Below, in pieces: positions 6,675 to 13,002 of a stretch of 13,002 bases of DNA (positions are counted from its first letter, which is position 1; every line of letters begins with the position of its first letter). The stretch spans positions 1 to 13,002 of the forward strand of contig JAQEDR010000036.1 of the NCBI GenBank assembly GCA_027669155.1, read 5' to 3'. The position numbers and the translations under genes were made by a program. The notes beneath the pieces were generated by a model. The model had not been told where the DNA came from. It did no database searches and saw nothing but the letters and a program-made list of their open reading frames with translations. The DNA comes from Peptoniphilaceae bacterium AM52-5BH (GTDB taxonomy: Bacteria > Bacillota > Clostridia > Tissierellales > Peptoniphilaceae).

Positions 6675-7796
6675 TTATTTTAGTGAATGTATGGCATTAA
6701 GATTAGTAAAGAAAAAGTCATAGGAAGGAGCCTTCATCATCAAAAATCCTGCATAGGGTAGGACAAAAAGTATTATAGATAAGGCAATAATCAAAAGCCC
6801 TAGCCTGTCGTCCTTTTTTGCTTCCTTAATTATCTCAGGAATAAATATCATTTGATAAACTGTAAAAAAGTTCCCAAACCTAAAGGCAACTGCCGTAGAT
6901 GACCTAAAGACTAAAAATACTATTAGGCCAAACCACATGGCCTTGGAGCTTATTTCAATAAATGAATTTTTGCTAAAACTATATTTATGAAAATACATCA
7001 AAGAAAAGGCGAAAAGCATTAGTCCAAAGATAATTCTAGGGTCATACAACTTCATAGGAAAGGCAAACATGCCTCCCGAAAATACATAAGTATCGATCTT
7101 TCTAGAAATCACCCCAAGCCCCATCTTGGATACTATTATAGCTACTAGGCTAAAGACCTTTAAGGAAAAAAGGCTCACCACAAGGCCAAAACCTTCCGTA
7201 ATTATCTTAAATAAGTTTCCTATCCTAAAGTTTATCAAAATCAAGAAGGGAAGCATTATCATAGCAGACTTGTGAAAGGCAAGCGAAAAGATAAAAAACA
7301 GGATTGATCTGAAGTATTTCTTTTCTGAAACAAAATAACTTGCCAAAAAGCTTAGTCCTATGGCTGATGCAGTCCTCGATGTTTGCATATCAAATTGGAT
7401 AAAGATAGGCAAAAATATTATAGCCGAAAGGAAGGGGTTAGCTGACTCTTTGATTGAAATATAGGCTATAGGAAGAATCGAACATAGGTTCATTATAACT
7501 ATAACCCACTGCCTAGATAGTCCCAAGGTATTTACTATTAGGGCAAAGAACCTAAAGGCAAACTCGACAGGATATGTAAAATCAAAAAGACTCCTATAAT
7601 CAAGTCCTAGATCTTTCACAAACCACAAGTAGTTGTAATAGTCCGCATCACCAGAGCCTCTGACTCCTGCAAAGACAAACATAATAAGAAACATCAGTCC
7701 TGCTAGAATATTCAATTGTTTTTTGTTTTTGAAATCGATAGCTTGGCCGATTAAAAAAATCAAAAGCTCGATTGTCGTAAATAAGGCAAATCCCAT
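6675..7796 (-). CDS. EpsG-like polysaccharide polymerase, 373 residues
   Basis: This membrane protein has about ten hydrophobic segments and resembles the EpsG/Wzy group, which polymerises repeat units of surface polysaccharides outside the membrane. Early residues include FAGVRGSGDADYYNYLW, matching the R-G-x-x-x-D-Y-x-x-Y pattern typical of EpsG-family proteins. The reading frame is open 37 codons further, to 7907. I start at 7796 because an extended -10 promoter (7818-7826) lies inside that extension and its sequence is AT-rich and unlike a membrane signal. The ribosome site for 7796 is weak (AGAGAG). It is the first gene of a three-gene operon with the chain-length protein and the lipoprotein; no glycosyltransferase or flippase lies next to it. 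Confidence 0.83.
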   Translation of the reverse strand: MGFALFTTIELLIFLIGQAIDFKNKKQLNILAGLMFLIMFVFAGVRGSGDADYYNYLWFVKDLGLDYRSLFDFTYPVEFAFRFFALIVNTLGLSRQWVIVIMNLCSILPIAYISIKESANPFLSAIIFLPIFIQFDMQTSRTASAIGLSFLASYFVSEKKYFRSILFFIFSLAFHKSAMIMLPFLILINFRIGNLFKIITEGFGLVVSLFSLKVFSLVAIIVSKMGLGVISRKIDTYVFSGGMFAFPMKLYDPRIIFGLMLFAFSLMYFHKYSFSKNSFIEISSKAMWFGLIVFLVFRSSTAVAFRFGNFFTVYQMIFIPEIIKEAKKDDRLGLLIIALSIILFVLPYAGFLMMKAPSYDFFFTNLNAIHSLK

Positions 7797-7817
7797 AATA
7801 TATTCTCTCTTAGCTCT

Positions 7818-7826
7818 ATTATAACA
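7818..7826 (-). promoter_or_regulatory. Extended -10 promoter of the polysaccharide operon
   Basis: TGTTATAAT on the minus strand fits the TGnTATAAT extended -10, which can work without a good -35; none is evident. Transcription would start near 7811, giving a leader of about 15 bases before the ATG at 7796. Confidence 0.6.
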
Positions 7827-7898
7827 TGAAAAATCCAAAACTCTATTAATTTTAATATACTTTTTTACATAAACTTTACATGAATTTATAAGTAAACA

Positions 7899-8095
7899 AA
7901 CATACATATTCTATTATAGACATAGAGAAGATAGAGTAAACAAATTAATTTTCATTACAGACGTACTCTTCCTTAAATTATGGCTCTATTTTCCACAAGC
8001 AAAACTTAACCCTCAGTTTTGCTTCCTGCTTATCTTCCTTCGCTAATCGGGAAACTAAGCATAAGAAAACCCGCTTGACGCGGGTCTTTTGTTTT
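7899..8095 (+). ncRNA. Candidate structured small RNA in a 305-base gap
   Basis: The gap 7797-8101 has no credible protein gene. On the plus strand, TTTACA (7864-7869) and TATAAG (7887-7892) are 17 bases apart and would start a transcript near 7899. Within it, 7927-7936 pairs with 7984-7993 (10 bp with one G·U), 7997-8006 pairs perfectly with 8015-8024 (AAGCAAAACT arm), and 8027-8032 pairs with 8056-8061. A hairpin followed by a T-run (8069-8095) closes it. The G·U would be a C/A mismatch on the other strand, which weakly favours plus-strand RNA. It matches no RNA family I recognise. It could instead be leader structure or chance. Confidence 0.3.
8069..8092. terminator. Terminator hairpin, usable on both strands
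   Basis: ACCCGC (8069-8074) pairs with GCGGGT (8080-8085) around a five-base loop. On the minus strand it is followed by TTTTCTT and ends the DUF2089/DUF4097 operon. On the plus strand it is followed by CTTTTGTTTT and could end a transcript from the 7899-8068 region. Confidence 0.75.
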
Positions 8096-8101
8096 ATATA
8101 T

Positions 8102-9154
8102 CTATCTTAGAGAAATCTTTCCAAATGAGGAATCAATCTTTATCCTTAGGTCAGGCTCTTCTGTGCTTGTGCTTATCTCATAACCCTTTCCGTCTTGGAT
8201 CTTGTTGGCAAATTTCTCTGTTATATTTATTGCCTTGCTTTCAACATTGGCCCTAATCACTCCGTCAAAATCTGTTGTATCAACTACCATATTGCCAAAA
8301 CCTGAGTCAAGGTCTATGTCTTTAGTGTTTTTGATATTAAATACTCTTATATTTCCAGCGTTTGATTTAGCCTTAAGCTTATCTGAAGCAAGTCCATCTA
8401 CTCTGATATTGCCATTTACAGTTGAAACATCAGCATATTCTCCAGAAATATTGTATAGGTAGATTGGTCCATTCACATTTTCTATATCTACTGGACCGAA
8501 GATATTCTTGACATCAATCTTGCCGTTTACATTATTTACATTGACAGCACCCTTAATATTTATAAGAAGAATCTTGCCATTTACATTGTTTAGGTCAAGA
8601 TTTGTAAAGTCAACATCTGAGATATCAACCTTGCCGTTTACTTGGTTAATGTCTAGGGAATCGTATGAGTTCTTTCCAAGACTTACCCTAATATCTGAAC
8701 TTGCTTGTATGTTTTTATAATTTTCATTAATTGAAATTGTAAGGATATCTTCCTTAACTTCGATATCTATAAAATCATTGAGATCAGCCTTCTTAGCCCA
8801 GATACTTTGACTAATAACAATCGAATTATCATCAGATCTATCGACTTCTATATCGCCGTTTACTATATCGATTTCGATATGATTGATCTCATCATCTATT
8901 CTTGTTTCCTTTTGAGTGTTGTAATCTCCCTTAATATTAAATTGACTTAAATCAAGAGTTTGATCGAGGTCGATAGATTGGATTGTATCGGTCGCTTTTT
9001 TTATTATATTATCAACTGCACCTGAAATTTTATTTGTTAAATTATCGCTTTTTCTGTTATTTTTGCCTAATGCTTCTATGAGGTCACTTGCTTCTTCTAC
9101 AGTGATTTTTCCTTCTTTGAGCATATTTAAAATCATTTGTTTTTCATCATTCAT
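8102..9154 (-). CDS. DUF4097-family beta-solenoid protein, 350 residues
   Basis: Residues 1-30 form a short helical (SHOCT-like) domain, ILNMLKEGKITVEEASDLIEAL. A polar linker follows, then a long run of strands from about 90 to 350. The strand region carries a repeating V-N-G turn (at about 98, 172, 191, 209, 227 and 246), spaced near 18-19 residues in the centre. It continues with degenerate forms such as SNAGN, GFGN and SFGK. This is the pattern of a right-handed beta-solenoid of the DUF4097/YvlB type. There is no signal peptide or membrane segment, so it is probably cytoplasmic. The ATG overlaps the stop of the upstream regulator gene by eight bases and has GAGGAG seven bases before it. 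Relatives belong to envelope-stress regulons; the biochemical role is unknown. Confidence 0.85.
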   Translation of the reverse strand: MNDEKQMILNMLKEGKITVEEASDLIEALGKNNRKSDNLTNKISGAVDNIIKKATDTIQSIDLDQTLDLSQFNIKGDYNTQKETRIDDEINHIEIDIVNGDIEVDRSDDNSIVISQSIWAKKADLNDFIDIEVKEDILTISINENYKNIQASSDIRVSLGKNSYDSLDINQVNGKVDISDVDFTNLDLNNVNGKILLINIKGAVNVNNVNGKIDVKNIFGPVDIENVNGPIYLYNISGEYADVSTVNGNIRVDGLASDKLKAKSNAGNIRVFNIKNTKDIDLDSGFGNMVVDTTDFDGVIRANVESKAINITEKFANKIQDGKGYEISTSTEEPDLRIKIDSSFGKISLR

Positions 9155-9503
9155 CTTTAAGCTCCTCTAATAGGCTCTTAGCCTTTTCTGCAGTTATTTC
9201 TCCATTATCTAACATGTTTAGGATATCAATCCTTCCTGCCTTCTTATCTACAGTTCCTCCAAGTTTTGAGACTATTCTATCAATTCTATTTCTTACTGTT
9301 GGATAAGAAATTCCAATCTCTTCTCCAACATCCTTTATAGAACCTCTTTTTTGTAAAAATAACTCAATAAATTCTTTATCTTCTTTATCTAATCTTTGAA
9401 ACTTATCAATTTCAAATTCACCTGTAACTTCTGTGTAGCATGAATTGCATCTATAAGAGGTGATCACCATTTCATCACCGCAATTTGGACATTTATTAAT
9501 CAT
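9147..9503 (-). CDS. DUF2089-type zinc-ribbon/HTH regulator, 118 residues
   Basis: The N-terminus has a four-cysteine zinc ribbon (C5, C8, C19, C22). Residues 38-80 look like a sigma-70-region-4-like helix-turn-helix (SIKDVGEEIGISYPTVRNRI), and residues 93-115 form a SHOCT-like helical pair. That last part, ILNMLDNGEITAEKAKSLLEEL, is clearly homologous to the N-terminus of the solenoid protein encoded next. The ribosome site GGGAGG sits close to the ATG, and a promoter lies just upstream. It probably controls its own operon and perhaps others, with the solenoid protein as partner or sensor through the shared domain. DNA binding is inferred from the fold. Confidence 0.88.
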   Translation of the reverse strand: MINKCPNCGDEMVITSYRCNSCYTEVTGEFEIDKFQRLDKEDKEFIELFLQKRGSIKDVGEEIGISYPTVRNRIDRIVSKLGGTVDKKAGRIDILNMLDNGEITAEKAKSLLEELKDE

Positions 9504-9523
9504 AGAACCTCCCTTTTGATAAA

Positions 9524-9551
9524 ATTATACTTCCTCTTTGATATTTGTAAA
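9524..9551 (-). promoter_or_regulatory. Promoter of the DUF2089/DUF4097 operon
   Basis: On the minus strand there is TTTACA (9551-9546), a 16-base spacer and TATAAT (9529-9524). The start would be near 9517, about 15 bases before the ATG. A second possible -10 (TATAAT at 9614-9609, with TTTATT 17 bases upstream) lies further out in this AT-rich gap and would give a leader of about 100 bases. Confidence 0.7.
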
Positions 9552-9634
9552 GTAAAGTTTGATTATTTTAATTTCTAGAATTTATTTATTAAATATATTT
9601 ATGATAGTATTATAAGAATGAATTTATTGCAAAT

Positions 9635-9661
9635 AAAAAAAGCAAGTTTCCTCGCTTTTTT
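9635..9661 (-). terminator. Intrinsic terminator of the glycolipid operon
   Basis: The minus strand reads an A-run, GCGAG, a GAAA tetraloop, CTTGC and a seven-T run. The stem is up to 11 bp with one G·U pair, which is favourable only on the minus strand. It begins at the stop codon of the membrane protein gene. Confidence 0.88.
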
Positions 9662-10352
9662 ATATAAATTTCCTATCCCAAAATGATATTACGCATCTTA
9701 TAAGCCAAATTATGGCATTGATCATAAAAGCAGCCAACATTATAATTTGAATTATATAGATAAACATTAAAAACCCAGGGTTTGCTGTGGACTTGGATTT
9801 AATAGAAGCAAAAAATATAGCCAGAAGGAAAAATAGGCCCAGCCATTTTCCACAAGTCTTAAGATTTTCCCTAAAGTCAGGATATATCCTAGCCTTATTT
9901 CCGTACTTTTTCTTGAAGTTATCTCTCCTAATCTTAAGCTCTTCTCTTTTCTTTCCAGAAGAATTGGATATGAGGGCCGAATAGTAATGTTTCATATCTT
10001 CTGTAGAGTTGGTGTATTTCTTTAGCTTTTCGGCTTCTTCTTCTGAAAATTCCCTATTTAGTATCTCGTTTGTAATCATAGCCTTGGACTTATAGGAGAG
10101 TCTTTCTTCCCTAAGTTTTCTAAGCTCTTCCACGGATTTTGCCCTTCCCATCATCTCCATAGTCTTTTTCTCATATCTTCTCATATAGTCAAAAGATTTG
10201 GTAAAGGCAAATACCATAATCAGCATAATAACAAATTGACTTATTATTACAATAATATTAGAAGCGCCAAAAAAGCTTACCGCACCCATTACAAGGCTTG
10301 GCACTAAGACTGCCAGTAAAATATAGGCTAAAAGCTTAACAACCGATCTCAT
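9660..10352 (-). CDS. Unknown four-helix membrane protein, 230 residues
   Basis: I do not recognise this family. Two hydrophobic segments near the N-terminus (about 5-27 and 32-51) and two near the C-terminus (about 167-187 and 193-222) flank a strongly charged, mostly helical middle part (about 53-165). That middle contains many K, R and E residues and is probably cytoplasmic. The ATG overlaps the end of the upstream glycosyltransferase gene by 17 bases, and a fair ribosome site (AGGGTG) precedes it. It is therefore the third gene of the glycolipid operon. A role in handling or transporting the glycolipid, or in scaffolding the two enzymes at the membrane, is possible; only the position supports this. 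Confidence 0.75.
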   Translation of the reverse strand: MRSVVKLLAYILLAVLVPSLVMGAVSFFGASNIIVIISQFVIMLIMVFAFTKSFDYMRRYEKKTMEMMGRAKSVEELRKLREERLSYKSKAMITNEILNREFSEEEAEKLKKYTNSTEDMKHYYSALISNSSGKKREELKIRRDNFKKKYGNKARIYPDFRENLKTCGKWLGLFFLLAIFFASIKSKSTANPGFLMFIYIIQIIMLAAFMINAIIWLIRCVISFWDRKFI

Positions 10353-11349
10353 TATTCATCACCCTTTCATATATTTCTACAAGTTTTCTCCCTGTTTTTT
10401 CTATAGATTTATCTTGGGCCTTTCTGTAGGCAAGGTCTTTAAGGGACTTTAGTCTCCCCTCACAAATGCCTACTATCTTTTCCCTAAAATCTTCAAGGCT
10501 AGATCCCTTGTAGATATTTACTCCATCTTCGTAGTCCTTCTCAAATATTTCTATGTCTCTAATCAGAATATCTGCCCTAGTAGCAAGAGCTTCTAGTAGA
10601 ACAATTCCCTCAGTCTCCTCATGGGTTAAGAATAAATAAAGATCAGATCCTGAGTAGGCAAGTCTTAGATCTTCACTACTTACATATCCAGGAAAGCTTA
10701 CATTCGAAGGAGCAAGGTCAATGAGCTTTTTGATATTTGGACTCATCAAAGCCCTATCGAGCTTACCAAACCAGACGAATTCATATTGGGGAAGACTTTG
10801 AGCTAGCCTTATAAAATCATCTATGCCCTTTCTTTTAATAGGAAGGCCTACAGAGATTATAGATTTCTTGTTTTTATCAAGCCCATAAGTCTCATAGAAT
10901 TTATCCCTATCTCCGTCTTTTTCCTTCCAAAAATCGAGGTCGATTCCATTAGATATGACACAAATCTCTCTATCTATACCATAAGTTTCAAGGATTTTTT
11001 TAGAATATTCGCTCGGAGTTAAGACTATGTCTCCTAGCTTGTAAGTATGAACTAGCCATTTCTTAAAAAGAGGAGCTACTTGATTTGAGAAAACAAAGGA
11101 ATTTCTAAAATCCTCCATGGTAGAATGGCCATGATAGATTACCTTCTTCCCCTTTTTCCTAGCTTTCTTAGCAAAGGCCACAGCTCCTGGAAGGACGGTA
11201 TTTATATGAACCAGCTCATAATCTTCTTTCTCATCTGTTGTAAAGTCAAAGCCTACTTTTCTTAAAGCTTTTTTCTGATGGTCTATGGCCTTGCCCACGC
11301 CGCTTTCTTTTACTTTATCATAATCTTTTGAATATATTAAAACTCTCAT
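10336..11349 (-). CDS. GT4 glycosyltransferase, probable (di)glucosyl-diacylglycerol synthase, 337 residues
   Basis: This GT-B enzyme opens with MRVLIYSKDY and an SGVGKAIDHQ loop. It carries the C-terminal family-4 motif E-x7-E at E245/E253 (ETEGIVLLEAL), with a basic site near K172-K174. No signal or membrane helix is present, but basic surface patches such as KKARKKGKK (61-69) suit attachment to membrane lipid. The N-terminal sequence resembles the second enzyme of the paired systems in enterococci and streptococci (BgsA, CpoA), which adds a second sugar to glucosyl-diacylglycerol. The reading frame extends to a TTG at 11400, but I start at the ATG at 11349, which has GAAGAG upstream and begins the Rossmann strand. 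It overlaps the previous gene by 32 bases. Confidence 0.83.
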   Translation of the reverse strand: MRVLIYSKDYDKVKESGVGKAIDHQKKALRKVGFDFTTDEKEDYELVHINTVLPGAVAFAKKARKKGKKVIYHGHSTMEDFRNSFVFSNQVAPLFKKWLVHTYKLGDIVLTPSEYSKKILETYGIDREICVISNGIDLDFWKEKDGDRDKFYETYGLDKNKKSIISVGLPIKRKGIDDFIRLAQSLPQYEFVWFGKLDRALMSPNIKKLIDLAPSNVSFPGYVSSEDLRLAYSGSDLYLFLTHEETEGIVLLEALATRADILIRDIEIFEKDYEDGVNIYKGSSLEDFREKIVGICEGRLKSLKDLAYRKAQDKSIEKTGRKLVEIYERVMNNEIGC

Positions 11350-12475
11350 ACTCGTACTCTTCAATCGCTTTTCGGTAAAGCCTCTCACATTTTTCTCCAA
11401 AGGCCTCTACGGAAAATTTCTCTATAGCATAGGACCTGGCGTTTCTTTTAAGATAAGTCTTGAATTTTTCATTGAAAACTTTATTTATGATCTTTTCAAA
11501 CTCTTCGAAATTCTCATAGACGTAGCCATTGTAGCCATTTACTATAACCCCGCAAAGAGCCTCATCCTTCCTACAGACTGCAACAGTCCCATTGGACAGG
11601 GCCTCGTAATAGGTAAGTCCTTGGGTCTCTGAAGTAGAGCCTGACACAAAGATATCTGCCATCTGATAGTATTTGTTTACATCCTCTGGCCTTACCATTC
11701 CCACAAAGTTGACCTTTTTAGGAAACCTTCTAGAAAATTGTTTAAGATCATCTAGGTGGGGACCTCCACCAACTATGTAAAGCTTAACATCAGGATCTTC
11801 TATCTTTTGGTAAAAGTCTACAAGCTCTTCTATATTTTTCTCCTCACCAATCCTACCTAGGTAGAGGAGGATTTTTTCCTTTTCATCAATACCCAAAGCC
11901 TTTCTAGGATTTTCAGATAGGAGGTCTGGTATATGGATTCCTGTAGGTATTACAGAAATTTTCCCTTCATCTACTCCATATTCCCTAAGAAGCTTGGCAG
12001 TCTTCTCGCTAGGAGCTATTAATCCATTGCAAAGGTCTGCGAATTTCTTACTAGCAAGGGCAACGGCCTTCTTTCCCATAGTCTTATTTGCTATAAAATA
12101 ATGAGTGTAATCCTCATAAATCGTGTGATAGGTGTGAATTATAGGGATTTTAAGATCATGGGCTATGGTCTTGGCCATGATGAAGGTCGAAAATTCACAT
12201 TGGGAATGAATTATATCAGGCTGCCAACATTCCAATTCTTTTATATGAGTTTTGGATAAGAGATTGGTAACACGAGCCTCTGGATAAATTTTTCTAGCAG
12301 AAAGACTTCCAACATAGTAGATATTTCCCGCCTTGTATGACTTCATTGTATTTGAAAGGGTCAGGACTTTTACTTCGTGACCCATATTTTCTAAATATTC
12401 TTTAAGATTCAATACTGACCTCACTACTCCATTTACAACAGGGTAGTACCAGTCACTAGTTATTAATATTTTCAT
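11318..12475 (-). CDS. GT4 glycosyltransferase, probable 1,2-diacylglycerol 3-alpha-glucosyltransferase, 385 residues
   Basis: This is a complete GT-B family-4 enzyme. It has an N-terminal Rossmann strand (MKILITSDWYYPVVNGVVRS), an acceptor-side region, and a donor-binding domain with GRIGEEKN (207-214; R208, K213) and the E-x7-E motif at E283/E291 (ETQGLTYYEAL). The PVVNGVVRSV start and overall length match alpha-monoglucosyl-diacylglycerol synthases such as BgsB and its streptococcal counterparts. These make the first glycolipid used as a lipoteichoic acid anchor at the cytoplasmic membrane face. It is followed in the operon by the likely second-sugar enzyme, as in those organisms. The start at 12475 has AAGAGGT six bases upstream. 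The sugar and linkage are inferred from the family. Confidence 0.87.
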   Translation of the reverse strand: MKILITSDWYYPVVNGVVRSVLNLKEYLENMGHEVKVLTLSNTMKSYKAGNIYYVGSLSARKIYPEARVTNLLSKTHIKELECWQPDIIHSQCEFSTFIMAKTIAHDLKIPIIHTYHTIYEDYTHYFIANKTMGKKAVALASKKFADLCNGLIAPSEKTAKLLREYGVDEGKISVIPTGIHIPDLLSENPRKALGIDEKEKILLYLGRIGEEKNIEELVDFYQKIEDPDVKLYIVGGGPHLDDLKQFSRRFPKKVNFVGMVRPEDVNKYYQMADIFVSGSTSETQGLTYYEALSNGTVAVCRKDEALCGVIVNGYNGYVYENFEEFEKIINKVFNEKFKTYLKRNARSYAIEKFSVEAFGEKCERLYRKAIEEYEYESFNIFKRL

Positions 12476-12495
12476 AAGTACCTCTTAATAAGGAT

Positions 12496-12524
12496 AACAT
12501 AAATATTATTTTTTAGGAAGTAAA
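12496..12524 (-). promoter_or_regulatory. Promoter of the glycolipid operon
   Basis: On the minus strand there is TTTACT (12524-12519), a 17-base spacer and TATGTT (12501-12496). The -10 is a modest match. The position suits the ATG at 12475 and divergence from the promoter at 12549. Confidence 0.5.
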
Positions 12525-12548
12525 TAGACTCGTTTAATGGGCTATGAT

Positions 12549-12557
12549 TGGTATAAT
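12549..12557 (+). promoter_or_regulatory. Extended -10 promoter of the SdpI-family gene
   Basis: TGGTATAAT is a perfect TGnTATAAT extended -10, and no clear -35 is seen. Transcription would begin near 12564, leaving a leader of about 14 bases with a GTGAGGTGA ribosome site. Confidence 0.65.
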
Positions 12558-12577
12558 ACTAGAAAGTGAGGTGAAAT

Positions 12578-12928
12578 ATGGGACCTTTGATAATAACCGA
12601 TATCCTGCTTTTGATTTTTAGTATTTATATCGGCATATTTTTAATAAATTTCCACTCTTCCTATCCTGAGATGGCCGTTGGCTTTCATGTTTGGGAAGTG
12701 TGCTATTCTAAAGAAACTTGGGACTACGGAAATAGATTTGCTGGCAAGGTCGCAATCTGCTTAGGCCTTGTATTTTTCGGGCTAACCTTTCCTCTTTGTC
12801 TTTATTTTGGAAACAACAGAAATTATCTTTCTATACTCATCACCCTACTTGTAATCCTTTATATGATTCTTTTATTTTCTATAGTGAAGATGTGGATGAG
12901 GAAGAAATTTTCTTTGAAAGATGAGTAA
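12578..12928 (+). CDS. SdpI-family small membrane protein, 116 residues
   Basis: Three hydrophobic segments (about residues 5-25, 55-77 and 84-106) surround a short conserved-looking motif: AVGFHVWEVCYSKETWDYGN, then RFAGK. This matches the pattern G-x-x-x-x-x-x-x-x-S-x-x-x-W-x-x-x-N-R-x-x-G of the SdpI/YhfL family. In Bacillus subtilis, SdpI gives immunity to the SDP toxin and signals to a repressor. The present protein is about half that length, the size of the many stand-alone family members whose function is unknown. It has its own promoter and is divergent from the glycolipid operon. No toxin gene lies next to it within the window. Confidence 0.75.
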   Translation: MGPLIITDILLLIFSIYIGIFLINFHSSYPEMAVGFHVWEVCYSKETWDYGNRFAGKVAICLGLVFFGLTFPLCLYFGNNRNYLSILITLLVILYMILLFSIVKMWMRKKFSLKDE

Positions 12929-12957
12929 GAAAAAACGAAAACACAAAGCTTGATATG

Positions 12958-12997
12958 TACCCTCTTTACTGGACAAACCAGTAAGGAGGGTATTTTT
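12958..12997 (+). promoter_or_regulatory. 15-bp hairpin enclosing a ribosome-binding site
   Basis: Bases 12958-12972 pair with 12978-12992 over 15 positions (one G·U, loop ACAAA). The right arm contains AAGGAGGG (12983-12990), and an ATG follows at 12998 at ideal spacing, so folding would bury the ribosome site of the next gene. The stem also ends in TATTTTTA, so it may double as a terminator of the SdpI-family gene. Confidence 0.65.
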
Positions 12998-13002
12998 ATG
13001 AA
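12998..13002 (+). CDS. Start of a gene running off the right edge
   Basis: An ATG followed by AA sits eight bases after AAGGAGG. Only two codons are visible, so nothing can be said of the product. The call rests on the ribosome site and spacing alone. Confidence 0.4.

Noticed and set aside
6515..6700. Plus-strand frame opposite the start of the chain-length gene
   Set aside because: It lacks a ribosome site and lies opposite a convincing membrane protein start.
7797..7907. Upstream extension of the polymerase frame to an ATG at 7907
   Set aside because: A perfect extended -10 sits inside the extension, the added residues are lysine/isoleucine-rich noise, and the ATG at 7796 begins at a natural membrane segment.
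7899..8095. A known riboswitch or 6S-like RNA in the 305-base gap
   Set aside because: I compared it by eye with the purine, preQ1, c-di-GMP and 6S patterns and found no match to their conserved blocks, so it is listed only as an unnamed candidate RNA.
8202..8720. Two plus-strand reading frames (86 and 70 codons) opposite the beta-solenoid gene
   Set aside because: They arise from the repeated V-N-G codons read backwards, giving LPFT-type repeats, and have no ribosome site.
9787..9984. Plus-strand frame of 65 codons opposite the four-helix membrane protein
   Set aside because: It is a shadow frame with no upstream signals, opposite a gene that fits its operon by overlap.
11350..11400. Upstream TTG start of the second glycosyltransferase
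   Set aside because: The first beta strand typical of GT-B enzymes begins right at the ATG at 11349; the extra 17 residues are unlike the family.

Overview
The base composition is AT-rich, Shine-Dalgarno (SD) sites are strong, arginine is mostly AGA, and genes are tightly packed with frequent start/stop overlaps. Together with the protein families present, this suggests a chromosomal segment of a low-GC anaerobic Gram-positive bacterium. My best guess is the Anaerococcus/Peptoniphilus group (Tissierellia); that is an inference from style and protein resemblance, not a database match. No tRNA, rRNA, CRISPR array or recognisable insertion sequence was seen.

Layout. (1) 1-2067: an operon on the minus strand with a GntR/YtrA-type repressor, an ABC ATPase and a six-helix permease. 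An 11-bp inverted repeat overlaps the -10 of the repressor's own promoter. (2) 2068-4497: a divergent plus-strand pair, a second ABC ATPase and a 543-residue permease, behind a promoter whose spacer holds a run of seven C. A terminator hairpin separates it from the next block. (3) 4498-5192: thiT, the thiamine-binding S component of an ECF transporter, with its own promoter, a TPP riboswitch and a hairpin able to hide the SD. (4) 5193-7826: a three-gene minus-strand surface-polysaccharide module made of an EpsG-like polymerase, a Wzz-like chain-length protein fused to a degenerate tyrosine-kinase domain, and a small SH3-like lipoprotein whose real start may be an ATA codon. (5) 7797-8101: about 300 bases without a protein gene, holding the polymerase promoter, several inverted repeats that could fold as a plus-strand RNA, and a terminator. 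(6) 8102-9551: a translationally coupled pair, a DUF2089-type zinc-ribbon/HTH regulator and a DUF4097-type beta-solenoid protein, which share a short helical domain. (7) 9635-12524: two GT4 glycosyltransferases resembling the enzymes that make mono- and diglucosyl-diacylglycerol, followed by an unknown four-helix membrane protein. (8) 12549-13002: a single-gene SdpI-family membrane protein, then a 15-bp hairpin that buries the SD of a gene beginning at the right edge.

Most of the window concerns the cell envelope: drug or lipid export, exopolysaccharide polymerisation, glycolipid anchors (probably for lipoteichoic acid) and an envelope-stress-like regulator. The best candidates for unusual biology are the fused pseudokinase/chain-length protein in an operon with no glycosyltransferases, the possible ATA start, the poly-C promoter, the candidate RNA at 7899-8095, and the hairpin-masked gene start at the right end.
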